The position numbers and the translations under genes were made by a program. From Lucinisca nassula (Eukaryota; Mollusca; Bivalvia; Lucinida; Lucinidae): a stretch of DNA of 64,000 nucleotides. This document shows positions 29,945-40,430 of this stretch, one piece after another (the first letter of the stretch is position 1; each line of letters opens with the position of its first letter). The notes under the pieces were generated by a model that had not been told where the DNA came from, ran no database searches, and saw nothing but the letters and a program-made list of their open reading frames with translations. Location: contig OY757023.1 in assembly GCA_963580285.1 (NCBI GenBank), positions 90,421,108-90,485,107 of the forward strand, read 5' to 3'.

Positions 29945-31199
29945 CGAGGGTAGGCTGAAAAGTTCTGAGCCTGACCAAGATCCAACGGTTTGTCCATGCT
30001 GAAAGTGCCTTATTTTTTAACATAGTCTCCCTTCCTGTCTACACACTTCCTCCAGCGATGCTGGAGTCCTTGGATCCCAGTGGTATAGATCTTGGTCCCT
30101 GAAAAACTCCTCCACAGCAGCTATCACCTCCTCCTCTGACGGATAATGCTGCCCAGCCAAGTGCTTTTTCATGTTTGGAAACAGGAAATAATCTGATGGA
30201 GCTAGATCAGGTGAATACGGAAGGTGATCGACAAGTGTGAAGCCACAGTCATGCACAGCGATGTATGAACAGGCGCATTGTCCTGATGGAACAAGACCCG
30301 GGTCGTTTAGCCTTAATTGCTTTTCGCATTTGTTTTAGCAGATCTGCATAATACTCCCCATTAATTGTTCTGCCCTTTTGAAGGTAATCTATGAATATTA
30401 TACCCTTGGCATCCCAGAACACTGATGCCATCACCTTCCCTGCAGAGGAGACGACATTTGCCTTCTTTGGAGGGGTAGAGCCAGCGTGCTTCCATTGCAT
30501 GGATTGTCTTTTGGTCTCTGGCTCAAAGTGATGAACCCAACACTCATCCTGAGTGACAAAACGGTCAAGAAAACCATCTTGGTCTGCTTCAAAAATAGCC
30601 AAGTTGGCTTGTGACAGGTTCAGTCTGGTCAACTTTTGGTCAGGCGTCAAAAGCCGTCTCACCCATCTGGCGGAAACCTTCGACATTCCTAATTCACTGT
30701 GTAGAATGTTCTATACTCATTCACGGGAGATGCCAACAGTGTTAGCTAACTGGTTCACAGTTAAACGCCTGTCATCCATCACTGCCCTGTGCACTTGGCT
30801 GATGGTTTCCTCAGTTGTTGCCGTTGTGGGTCGTCCACACCGGTCATCATCTTCAAGGCTATCCTTGCCCGTCTTAAAATTTGCTGCCCACCTTTTCACG
30901 GTTGCATACAAAGGAGCATCATCCCCTAATGTAGCAACCGTATCGGCATGAATGTCCTAAGGAGCTAACCCCTTTTTATGGAGGTACTTGATGACACCAC
31001 GATGCCAGATTTTGTCCATTTTCTCAAAAACGTGCTAGTATCAATTTTCAAAGTCTAGAATTTCTACGTTATTGCAGGTAAACTTTAACTCATTTGAGTC
31101 AAATCAAGTAATAAAGATTTGGATTTAATGAATACAAAATTTCATGGCTGTTCGATGCCTGCTTCTTGGTCAGGCTAAGAACTTTTCAGCCTACCCTCG
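29945..31199 (-). mobile_element. mariner element, inactive
   Basis: 1,255 bp with terminal inverted repeats CGAGGGTAGGCTGAAAAGTT, identical for the first 22 bases and matching at 35 of 36 positions overall. It is flanked by the TA target dinucleotide (29943-29944, 31200-31201). It carries a broken transposase on the minus strand. It entered a unit of the GC-hairpin satellite: sequence left of it (CCCCAGTCTATAA) and right of it (AATTAGATTTGAGCTCC) continue the unit. Confidence 0.93.
30017..31019 (-). pseudogene. mariner transposase pseudogene
   Basis: The frame opens at ATG 31019 (MDKIWHRGVIKYLHKKGLAP) and meets a stop at 30957-30959. It continues with KRWAANFKTGKDSLEDDDRC and two further in-frame stops near 30709-30716, then MSKVSARWVRRLL and the first catalytic Asp in TQDECW. 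A frameshift near 30300 moves the second catalytic motif HQDNAPVHT to another frame. LPYSPDLAPSDYFLF contains the third Asp of the mariner DD34D triad. A second shift near 30060 displaces the end CVDRKGDYVKK. At least three stops and two shifts make it non-functional. Family: Tc1/mariner superfamily, cut-and-paste transposition at TA. Confidence 0.92.
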
Positions 31200-31790
31200 T
31201 AATTAGATTTGAGCTCCAAACATTTGTTGCTTATTATATCTATTTAGTTTATACCATTTTTTTGTCTTAAAAAGCAAAGGAAATTTATCACCAGTATTAT
31301 TAGTAGACAGAAAATTCTGGGGTGGGGAAGAACTGGGCCGGCCCAGTTCTTCCCCACCCCCAGTCTCCAAATTCTATTTAGATTTGAGCGCCAAACTTTT
31401 CTGGCTTATTATATCTGTTTAGGTAATACTAATTTATTCTTAAAAAGCAAAGATAATTCATCAAGGATGCTTGAATTGGGATGCATATTTTATTGCATCT
31501 CCATGAATGGTGATTTTATCATTCAAGCTATAAGGACTCAGAAGTTATTCAGAATGGTCTCTTTTCTCATTTATAACAAATTGTGAGCTGAAAATTATTC
31601 GTTGACTATGGTTATGAAAAAATTCAGGTGGGGAAGAAACTGACCGGGTAGGGAAGAAACTGACTAGTCAGTTTCTTCCCCCGGGGAAGAACCGGGCCGT
31701 CCCAGTTCTTCCCCCGGGGAAGAAACAGGCCGGCCCAGTTCTTCCCCGGGGAAGAACCGGGCCGGGGGAAGAAACTGACCATTACACCGG

Positions 31791-32547
31791 TTTTACTATA
31801 CTGACCGGAAATAGAAATTATACACTTTTAAATTGTCTCGCCTGCCAAAACAAGTGGATAATTCAGTTAAAAAATTACTGATTAAGGGTTTGACTAACTA
31901 TAGATATGAATCCTGTATCAATTTAAAGAAAATCTGTTGTTAAAAATAAAAGTTTTTGGGGAAAATGTAACAAAAGTGCATTTTTCACAACATCTGTTTG
32001 CAATCGAATTTTGACTGCAACATTTTTCCGTATAGGTAATAAGTTAAAAGCAAGGAATAAAAAAAATTACATAAAATCTAAAAATTATCGAGAAACAAAC
32101 ATTTTATTGAAATCTCAAAAACTGCCTTTTTTTCAGCGAAATTTTCAAAATAATGTTTCAAGCCAAAAATTGACCAAAAAGTGCCTTCAATCGTTTTAGT
32201 ATCTTCAGCTGTGTCTTTAATATTGATTAAAACAAAAACCGCAATCAGAAATGCCATACTTTTCGCTCACTTCCAGTGGTTTGGTCCAATATTTAAAGGT
32301 TGATAACATTTCAAAGATTGTGAAAATTTTCATTGTGAGGCGGTTCCAATGAGCACTGGCAGTATAAATAAGAAAAATGTCACAGATTTTCATCAGAAAA
32401 ATAGCCATTTTGGAGATGTGAAAAAATGCACTATGTCACACGGTTTATCATAATGGTAACATAGGAGACAAAAGATGGTCTCCCATTACAGCATTCTGGA
32501 TCTATAAAACAGCAATAAAATGTAACTAAAATCTTCTAAATATGCTT
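31791..32547. other. AT-rich intron 4 sequence with N5 relic
   Basis: The N5 MITE interrupted at 28635 resumes here (GTTTTACTATACTGACC). Around 32320-32440 are GAGGCGGTTCCAATGAGCAC and AAATAGCCATTTTGGAGATG, an N5-type fragment. No exon is seen. Confidence 0.4.
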
Positions 32548-32760
32548 TTAACCCTTCTCTCGCTGAATATTCATTTTAGCCACACCCATCTCTGACTTTG
32601 AACAAATCAGATTACTTAATGTAATTTGTTCCTGCAAATTCATTAACTGAATGTCAAACAGTGTAGATCCGGATCAGATGGCTTCTTCAGAAGCCATCTG
32701 ATCTGGATCTACACTGTTTGCAAAGATAGGGGTTGTCGTGAACAGCAAGATAAGGGTTAA
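32548..32760. mobile_element. TTAA-bounded MITE (family b), 213 bp
   Basis: TTAACCCTTCTCTCGCTGAA ... CAGCAAGATAAGGGTTAA with a TTAA at each end. The central stem GATCAGATGGCTTCTTCAGA / AGAAGCCATCTGATC is inside AACAGTGTAGATCCG / GATCTACACTGTTTGC. It has the same 213-bp length as 55622 and 60140. Confidence 0.82.
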
Positions 32761-32789
32761 AAGCATAATTTGTCTTAATTTATGTGGTC

Positions 32790-33010
32790 TTAAGGGGAAT
32801 GGGAACACCTTCAGGGGAGGTAACTCCTGCAAAAGTATTTTTGTCTCCCATGTCAATAGGGGTCAACTCTTAAAGGAAAGAATTTGCTCCAGAGGAGCAA
32901 ATTCTTTCCGTTAAGAGTTGACCCCTTTTTCAGTGGGACAGGGCTTATCGAAAAGCGAACAGGAAGTCCCAAAAGTTGTCTCCCTTTGAAAAATGGCGGA
33001 CTTTCACTGT
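32790..33010. mobile_element. MITE with GGGGAATGGGAACACC terminus
   Basis: The stem GGTCAACTCTTAAAGGAAAG / TTTCCGTTAAGAGTTGACCC surrounds GAATTTGCTCCAGAGGAGCA. GTTGTCTCCCTTTGAAAAAT lies at the other end. Sister copies are at 36297 and 47856. This copy has lost its right inverted repeat. Confidence 0.7.
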
Positions 33011-33095
33011 ACCTTCTCTAGCCTGCAGGCTATCCAATGAGAGGTAAATAGCAACTCTTGCCTCAATGGGTTGATGTACAGAATGATCCGAGTCT

Positions 33096-33330
33096 TTAAC
33101 TCATTGTATACTAGTGGACTCTTCAATTGCTATATGTTGGACAAGGCCATTTGTCATATAAGGGGTGTCAGGCCTATTTTTGTCGTTTTCTATTTTTTGA
33201 CAGAAAATTTTGTTAGCGAATACATGTAGTGTAGGCCCTGATCAGATGCTGCATTCTGTGGCATCTGATCTGGGCCTGCACTGTTTGCCTAGGTACTCCT
33301 TTATGTGTTTCCCCACATACAATGGGTTAA
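33096..33330. mobile_element. TTAA-bounded MITE (family c), 235 bp
   Basis: TTAACTCATTGTATACTAG ... CATACAATGGGTTAA. The core AGTGTAGGCCCTGATCAGAT / ATCTGATCTGGGCCTGCACT is shared with other families. A second complete copy is at 52732. Confidence 0.82.
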
Positions 33331-33503
33331 AGGTTGCATATATCTTATTATATCTTACCGTAAAAATCCTAAAAATTCTGACATCTTAAGGACTTGCTGT
33401 AATTCTCCTTAAATTTTAACACATTTGTTTGTTAAAAGCTGAGAAGGAGATCTACAAGAATATTGACCCTTAGTCCTCAGAAGTATACCCCCTTGCTAAC
33501 CAG

Positions 33504-35630
33504 ATGAGAAGAGAGAATGCTGATGTTGTAGGTGACAAACCAGTAAAGAATGATGCAGGAGAGATGTCAATGAGTGAAGACTCAAAGCAGAGGGCCTGGT
33601 TAGAATACTACCAAAGGCTGCTCAATGTTGAGTTCGACTGGGACCCAGACCACCTGTCTGATGAACCACCAGTGGAAGGGCTAACCATCCCAATCAATTG
33701 ATATGGTTAAGAAGGCTATCTCTCAGATGAAGACTGGCAAAGCACCGGGTCCCTCTGGCATAGTGGTGGAGATGATAAGAGCTGCAGGTGATGCGGGTGC
33801 CTCGATGATCCGCGACCTTGCAGCTGCAATCATCCGTGATGGGAAGGTACCCTCTGACTGGGAACAAAGTTTCATTGTCTGTCTCTACAATGGCAAGGGC
33901 AATGCATTGGAATGGGGCAACTACTGTGGTCTCAAGCTGATAGAACAGGTCATGAAAGTCCTGGAGAGGATTGTGGATGGCCTCATTAGGCAGTTGGTGT
34001 CCATTGACGATTCCCAGTTTGGCTTCGTCCCAGGAAGAGGCACAACAGACGCAAATTTTGTTGTACGGCAGCTGCAAGAGAAGTATCTGGCGGCCAACAG
34101 GAGACTCTACATGGCTTTTGTAGACCTGGAGAAGGCATTTGATCGAGTGCCTCGGAAAGTCATCTGGTGGGCACTAAGAAAACTTGGAGTGGACGAGTGG
34201 ATTGTGAAACTGGTCCAAGGGATGTATGCTAATGCTCAGAGCCGTGTCCGCGTTGGTGATACATTGAAGAATTCGAGGTGAAGGTGGGCGTTCATCAAGG
34301 CTCTGTTCTCAGCCCACTGCTTTTCATCATTGTGCTTGAAGCCTTGTCATGCGAGTTCCGCTCTGGAGTCCCCTGGGAGGACCTGTATGCTGATGACCTT
34401 GTCATCATAGCTGAATCCCTTGAGGAATGTGTCAGGAGGCTCTTAACTTGGAAAGACACAATGGAGGCCAAAGGGCTGAGAGTGAATGCAGGAAAGACAA
34501 AGATCATGATCTGTGGTATAGGTCTGGACCTCTTGCAGAGTACAGGCCAGCTCCCATGCGTTGAATGTCGCACTGGAGTGGGCAGCAACAGTATCTTTTG
34601 TAATGGCTGCAAGTTCTGGGTGCACAAGAAATGCAGTGGGCTCAAACGCTTGATAGAGGACCCTGATTACAGGTGTACACGGTGCCACGGAACTGCACGC
34701 CCCTTAGATGGCAGACCACAGAGGGAAGTCCAAGTCGGATCTGACAAGCTGGAGGTTCTAGCTTCCTTTTGCTACCTAGGTGATTTGCTCTCTGCAGCGG
34801 GTGGTTGTGACCTTTCAACTTCATCACATGTGAAAACAGCCTGGAAGAAATTCAAGGATTGCTACCAGTTCTCTCTTCCCGCCACCTCTCATTCAAGACA
34901 TGTGGCCATGTGTGTGTGTGAATTCGGGTTTAACCTCGCTTTCAACAATTTTTCAGTCATATCACGATGGTGTCTGGTTGTGACAGGGAGCTCAATGGTC
35001 ACTTTTATAGTGCTGCCTCACTGAAGTATCATGTCCCAGACACATTACATGATACCACACCCAGTCCCATTATCCTGACACTGGGTCGACCAGTCCTAGC
35101 TCTACCCCGTAAATCTGAGTGCCAAGCGAGGAGCAGCTAGTATCATTGTTAACGACTTTGGTATGTCGCGGCCCGGGATCGAACCCGTGACCTCCCCTTC
35201 CCCTGAGCTGACACTCTACCAACTGAGCTATCGGAGCCGGTAACACGTGGCCGTGTGTATAGCTCTTGTGTGCGGAGCGCAATGCTCCATGCCAGTGAGA
35301 CATGGCCATTGACAAAGCCAAACCTCCAACGTCTACAGCGAAATGCTAGGGCAATGATCAGACAGATCTGCAATGTCAAGCCACAGGACACTGTCACCAT
35401 CAAGTCCAGTGAGTTACTTGAGCGTCTTGGCATTGAGGACCTGGACCTCATCCAGAAGGCTTCGCTGGTATGGACATGTGGAACACTCTAACGGTGCAGT
35501 CAAGACTGCCTGTGACATACAGGTAGGTGGAAAGCGGGGGCCAGGAAGGCCAAAGATGACCTGGAAGCAGCTAACAGAAAGAGATTGCAGAGAATGGAAG
35601 CTCTCTGCTATCGATCCTCATGATAGATAA
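33504..35630 (+). pseudogene. LINE reverse transcriptase pseudogene
   Basis: The segments lie in several frames: an N-terminal part 33504-33701; KTGKAPGPSGIVVEMI through FGFVPGRGTTDA and FVDLEKAFDRVPRK (33703-34260); then, after a frameshift near 34270, VGVHQGSVLSPLLF, YADDLVIIAESLEE (catalytic Asp pair) and GLRVNAGKTKIMI. A C4HC3-like zinc finger follows (CVECRTG, FCNGCKFWVHKKCSG, CTRC; 34553-34683), then FCYLGDLLSAAGGC. After the SINE it resumes with HASETWPL and, shifted again, LRWYGHVEHSNGA and KRGPGRPKMTWKQL. The shifts and the SINE make it inactive. The finger between palm and C-terminal region is unusual compared with the better known L1-type proteins. Confidence 0.88.
34916..35242 (-). 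mobile_element. tRNA-headed SINE-A inside the LINE
   Basis: It has the same body as 17984-18356. Minus-strand head GATAGCTCAGTTGGTAGAGT and GGGTTCGATCCCGG, 3' part GTTAAACCCGAATTC plus a short CA tail. The flanks ACATGTGGCCATGTGTGT and ACACGTGGCCGTGTGTAT look like an aged target duplication. Confidence 0.85.
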
Positions 35631-35784
35631 GCCTGGAGATCTGGTGTAAGATCTGCCATGCATGCAGCAAGCCAGCTACCTGGAAGGGGCCCACTTATGT
35701 GGACGTTGCCCCTGTACCTGCACGTTAATCAGAAATCTGTAGAAGATAATGATTGTTTCATGATACAGCAAGGTGGACTAAAAG

Positions 35785-35880
35785 GTGGAAATGGTCTGGC
35801 AAACAGTGTAGATTAGGAGCAGTCTGATCTGGGTCTTCACTGTCTGCTTAGTCCTACCTGTCCCAATACTAAGGATCATC
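35785..35880. repeat. core hairpin of the GCAAACAGTG group
   Basis: GGCAAACAGTGTAGATTAGG / ATCTGGGTCTTCACTGTCTG, then CCTGTCCCAATACTAAGGAT. Subfamily a flanks. Confidence 0.55.
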
Positions 35881-35919
35881 ACGGTAATATAGCTACTCAT
35901 ATCTCTGGCACTGCACATC

Positions 35920-36255
35920 ACGAAAACACGCCTATATAATGTTGACCCCCTCGAACCCCACTTTTATAAAGTAAAACTGGAGTTTACAGGGGTAAACCTT
36001 ATTTTTCTTATTTCTGCTCTAAAATATAGATTGTGGGTACTCGTTAGAACCGCCTCGGTTCTAGTGAGTACCAAGAATCTACATTTTGAGCTGGGTACTC
36101 GTTTGAACCGCCCCGGTGAGGTGGTTCTAACGAGTACCAACAATCTATATTTTGAGCAGAAATAAGAAAAATATTGAAATTTTTCATCTTGAAATCTTCA
36201 TTTTTTCGGCGATAAAGGTGGCAATGTAATTGTATAGGCATGTTTTCGTAATGGT
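35920..36255. mobile_element. palindromic MITE, N5 family, near full length
   Basis: Ends ACGAAAACACGCCTATATAA (35927) and TTGTATAGGCATGTTTTCGT (36231). The interior has two stems with GTACTCGTTAGAACCGCCTC-type arms and AGCAGAAATAAGAAAAATA. A good reference copy for this family. Confidence 0.82.
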
Positions 36256-36296
36256 ATGCATTATTCCACAGTATGAATATGGGAAAGTTCATTTAT

Positions 36297-36536
36297 GGGG
36301 AATGGGAACACCTAGCACATTTTTCTGCCAATTTTCAAAGGGAGACAACATTTGGAACTCCCAATTCGCTTTACAATAGGCTCAGTCCCACCGAAAAGGG
36401 GGTCTACTCTTAAAGGAAAGAATTTTCTCCTCAGGAGCAATTTCTTTCCTTTAAGAGTTGTCGACCCCTATTGACATGGGAGGCAAAAACTATTTTACAG
36501 GAGTTGCCTCCCATGAAGGTGTACCCATTCCCCTTA
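36297..36536. mobile_element. MITE with GGGGAATGGGAACACC terminal repeats, complete
   Basis: GGGGAATGGGAACACC at the left and GGTGTACCCATTCCCC at the right. The stem TACTCTTAAAGGAAAGAATT / AATTTCTTTCCTTTAAGAG is centred near 36432. 240 bp, non-coding. Confidence 0.8.
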
Positions 36537-36892
36537 AAGAGGTTACTTCATAGTTTTGTGGTTGGTAATTTCATTTTATGCAAATGCTTAAGCTACTCAA
36601 GTTTTGTAGCAAAATATTTGGCTAATTGATAAAACAGTGTAGACCACTGAAAACTACAGTAAACCTTCATTATACCAACATTTGTTATAAAGACAAATCC
36701 AATGGAATGAATACTTAGCTCAAGGCTTAGCCTTGGTTTTGATCTTTTTTGTCATCCCTTAGGATGGAGATGGAATATATATTCATCATGTAAGATGCTC
36801 CAAGAAACAAATTTTGTGGGTGTTTGTTAAATGTCACAACATTGGTTTCTTGGAGTAATTATAAAAGAGAAAGTGTCTTTTATTCTCTTTTA

Positions 36893-37435
36893 TCATATGA
36901 CGTCGCGTCTGAGAGTGTAATAACGCCATGTATTATTTTCGATAATCCACTAGTGGATGAAATATGCAAGTTAGCTAGATACGTCCCGTAACGTTATGTG
37001 TACGACGTCCTTAACGACGTCGCGTTTACTAATGGCGGAATATTGATAATTTTGTAAACAATGGTGAATAAAATGCGTTTTAAATGTCATAATATGATAA
37101 ATAGAATCTTGCATTCGTGCTCGTGTATTATTGAATTTATTAAACCTTATATCCCTTTTCCTCAACTCGTTTAATAAATTCAATAATACATGAACACTCA
37201 TGTAAGATCCTCTATATCAACAATTTATTAAACTCGTTGAGGAAAAGGGATAAAATGCTCGGCAAAGCCTCGCATTTTATCCCTTTTCCTCAACTCATTT
37301 AATACATTCAATAATACATGAACACTCATGTAAGATCCTCTATATCAACAATTTATTAAACCCGCATTTTATCCCTTTTCCTCAATTCGTTTAATAAATT
37401 CAATAATACATGAACACTCATGTAAGATCCCCTAT
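36893..37435. mobile_element. partial copy of the 0.95-kb palindrome
   Basis: One outer arm (CATATGACGTCGCGTCTGAG, CCACTAGTGGATGAAATATG) followed by about three inner hairpin units with deletions (GAGGAAAAGGGATAAAATGC and complements). The opposite arm is absent. A small AACAAATTTTGTGGG hairpin lies just before it at 36780-36870. Confidence 0.8.
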
Positions 37436-37499
37436 TTACACCACTTAATAAGCTACATGTACTTTATTGTGCAAATTCTGTGCTACATGTACATTATTA

Positions 37500-37700
37500 C
37501 AGTGTAAATCATCACATGAACAAGTCCGTGAAATGAAGACCCCCCTAAACCCCACTTTATATAGAGAAACTGGGGTTTATGGGGTATTCATTATTTTTCT
37601 TATTTCTGCTCCAAGACATAGGTTGTGGGTACTCGTTAGAACCGCCTCAATGAGGCGGTTCTAACGAGCACATACAACCTATGTTATGAGCATTTATAAG
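37500..37700. mobile_element. N5-family MITE, split by E4
   Basis: The stem GTACTCGTTAGAACCGCCTC / GAGGCGGTTCTAACGAGCAC is at 37630-37675. The rest of the element resumes at 41653 (GATTTTTATCAGAAAAGTAG and GTTTTGGAGATGTG), so E4 is a later insertion. Confidence 0.7.
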
Positions 37701-38234
37701 AACAAGAGGTCCATGATGGACCTAATTCGCTCACCTGAGTCAAGTTGTATTATCTTTTGATGATGTTTTTATTTTTGTCTATGTGCTATTTGTTCAATGT
37801 AGCAGAACCATTTAAGAACTTAGGTGGAGATTTTGTAAAATTTTTCTTAAATTCAGTCACTGTGTTCAAAGGATGTGGATTCTCGGCATCAAAAACGCCT
37901 CAAGTGTGGAGAAGCTTGGGACTGAACCAATGAAACTTGGTTTATTAGGCAAGTAGTTTAACCATTTCACCATAGAACCTTCTAACACTAATTTTCTGAT
38001 AACATGAAATTGTGTTAGTTTGCACTGGAGTTTTTTGTATTTGAATATAAATGACGTTAAAGTTTTGTTTTTGGAAATAATGACATTAGATTTTTGAGCA
38101 TAAACACTTAAGTTCGTTATGAAGTCAGTTTTATTTTGGGAAACAATAGCATATTTCAAAGCACTGACAACACTGGTGGGTCAATTGTGTCGGAATGTAG
38201 GCTAGGAAAATGACCCTGAATTGCGGTATAGACT

Positions 38235-38805
38235 GTTTACATTTCGTCTATTACTTGTATATTTCTGTACTGTAAGCAAAATGTGTAAATTCCAATTTGG
38301 ACGCCACATTCTGCAGCATATGACTCAAAATTTCCTACACTGTAAGTAACAAAGTAGACTTTGATCAGACAGAGGCCAAATTCTGTGGCATCTGTTCTAG
38401 GTCTACTCTGTTTTGTCAACCTCAACTCCTAATATGGAAAATGGCAGAACCTTTTACAAACAATGTAGGCAGATCAGACGTCAAGTTCTGCAGCATCTGA
38501 TCTGGGCCTTCACTGTTTGCCAATCCCGGGTTGCCAGTATCCCATACTAAGTTTTCGGCAAAAACTGGGTTAAAATGATGTAATTTATTCCTATAAATTC
38601 ACAAACTGAATGTAAGTGTAAATCTTGATCAGATGGCTTCTTTAGAAGCCAAGAAGCCATCTGATCAGAATCTACATTGTTTGAAAGATAAGGCATATCC
38701 AAGCTCAGCAGGGCAAGGGTTAATTTGTTTGTTTGTGTTGAGCTTTACATCCATGTCAACACTATTTAGGCATGCCAATAGTTTATGCCAGCTTGATTCT
38801 TTTCT
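38235..38805. repeat. cluster of GCAAACAGTG hairpins, family b MITE and SINE-B fragment
   Basis: Core hairpins lie at about 38340-38415 and 38455-38525 (GATCAGACGTCAAGTTCTGC / GCATCTGATCTGGGCC). A family b copy ends GGGCAAGGGTTAA at 38723. A short SINE-B 3' piece (GAGCTTTACATCCATGTCAA) follows. All sit inside E4. Confidence 0.6.
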
Positions 38806-39335
38806 GTGCCTTGGCTCAGAATTCATTTATTAATACTGTAATTAAATCTCTATAAGTGTATCTTGCATCACTGTTGTGTCCAACTGATATTGGCTCACAG
38901 TTGGACAAGGCCTACTGTCCTTGCTGCAAGTATGGGTAGAGAGGGGAATGTTATTTCTTCTGTTTCTATATACACTTCCTTCCATTCATTTGCCTCTTCT
39001 CCTCTGTCCCTCACTTTCATATCCTCTAGTATCTCTCCTACCTCTTTTCTCCGTTTCCCTGAGAGGACACAAAATGACCCACAAGGGTTGACATGTCATT
39101 AAACTTAAAACAGTCAATCAGTCAAATCTTTAGTTCCTAGAGCTGTAGATATGGTGGGTATTTAGTGGTACATCAGCTAAAGTCTCCCTTATTTTTGATA
39201 AAAATGTATGGTGTGTATATATTCATTAAGAGCAAGGTGGTTCTAATAAATACCCACAACATGTATATTGATAAGTTACTTTAAAGTCATTATTGCAAAC
39301 AGTGTGGATCCAGATCAGACTGGTCCTCTTATGCC

Positions 39336-39530
39336 CTTTTTGTTTAAATTGAGATTTAACGTCTCAGTCAACACTATTTAGGTCATTTTGAAGATGTTGT
39401 ATCCAATTTTGTTGGAATTTTACCCAACACTGAGAAGACATCTCAAGCCCTGCCACCAAAAGAAACCAATATAGTTCATGTGCATAGATGGTCCAAATTG
39501 CACCACCTTGCCTGGGCAGGCTAGACCTAA
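39336..39530 (-). mobile_element. SINE-B fragment
   Basis: Plus orientation: AGATTTAACGTCTCAGTCAA, TATCCAATTTTGTTGGAATT, and GCCTGGGCAGGCTAGACC where it stops. The 5' half of the SINE is missing. Confidence 0.7.
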
Positions 39531-39805
39531 AATAATAATATCCAACAGCCATTGTGTTCAGCAAGGGAAACCATTTTAGCAGCTTTGATAAAAGGTCACC
39601 CAAGGAACATTTCAGTAAAATTATTTCGAAATCTAGCCACTGGCCTAGGAGAAGCTGTCATCTGAAGGGCTTTTCTATTTTTAACTCTGTGGTCATTTTG
39701 TTCATTGGAATAAAACCTTTTTAGCAAGTTTGGATGAGGGTCACCCTAGGAATATTTCTGCAAAAGTATGGCAACCATTTTGTTTAGCAAAGCAAAACCA
39801 TTTAA

Positions 39806-40430
39806 CCCTTTACCACTCAGATACGTGTTTTTATGTGTCTGCACCACCCCCCCCCCCCCATTTTAAGCCCCAGAAGCACCTAAAATCTCCATTTCTACCC
39901 CGGATAGTTATGTTTGCTTTAGGATTTGTTGGGCCAAAAAGTGACCTGTTTTTTCGCGCGCTTCCCCACTAAAAATATTCTGCGGGGGAATTGAAGGGGG
40001 GCAACGCCCCCCTCACATCCCGAAAATTTTTGGGTGTATGGCCCAACCGGCCGCTAAAATTTATATCTGAGGGTGTCTGGGGTTAAAAATGCCTGAAAAT
40101 TGATGCTTATAAAACATGCTGCAAACAGTGAAAATGGCCAGTGCCAAACACCTTAATTGTTGCCTTGACAGCTGTGTGAAGATTAAAATGTGGTCAAAAA
40201 TTCATGTGATAACACACTTTTTGCCAACTTTGAGATGCCCCCTCTTTACCATGACAACAATGATCAAGTCATGAAAGGTTGCATTTGAAAGGCTACTGCC
40301 CAATGAACATTCATACCGAGTTTGGTGTAAAACAGACCATCCATTTTGAAACAATGGCTAGTTGAAGTTGCTGTCAGGTGCAACACTGTGAAAACCAGCG
40401 AAATTCACAAAATCCCTGAGTGGTAAAGGG
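39806..40430. mobile_element. piggyBac-like non-autonomous element, 625 bp
   Basis: Termini CCCTTTACCACTCAG and CTGAGTGGTAAAGGG are perfect inverted repeats flanked on both sides by TTAA (39802-39805, 40431-40434). Other E4 units read CCATTTTAGCAATTTTGG without interruption, so the empty site is known. No frame of note. It contains a run of C (39847-39858) and a GGGGGGCAACGCCCCCC hairpin near 40000. Confidence 0.85.

Larger units (their letters stand above)
28635..31790. mobile_element. GC-hairpin satellite element with CCGGTGTAA ends
   Basis: It is bounded by CCGGTGTAA (28635-28643) and its inverse TTACACCGG (31782-31790), and sits in an N5 MITE. Both ends are dense with CAGTTTCTTCCCC / GGGGAAGAAACTG inverted motifs. 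The middle carries a ~176-bp tandem unit (hairpin GGGGAAGAA..GGGCCGGCCCAGTTCTTCCCC, then AGATTTGAGCTCCAAACATT and CTTAAAAAGCGAAGAAAATT) at about 29210-29940 and 31200-31460. No coding capacity of its own. A mariner interrupts one unit. Confidence 0.75.
33430..35740 (+). mobile_element. LINE (non-LTR retrotransposon), 5'-truncated and decayed
   Basis: It carries reverse transcriptase motifs followed by a C-terminal domain on the plus strand, opposite to the host gene. There is no endonuclease domain, no LTR and no clear poly(A) tail. Its 5' end fades near 33430 and its 3' end near 35740. A SINE-A interrupts it at 34916-35242. I cannot place the clade from the sequence alone. Confidence 0.85.

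Noticed and set aside
33504..35630. Functional host gene with a PHD finger
   Set aside because: The finger sits in a LINE frame with reverse transcriptase motifs, several frameshifts and a SINE insertion.
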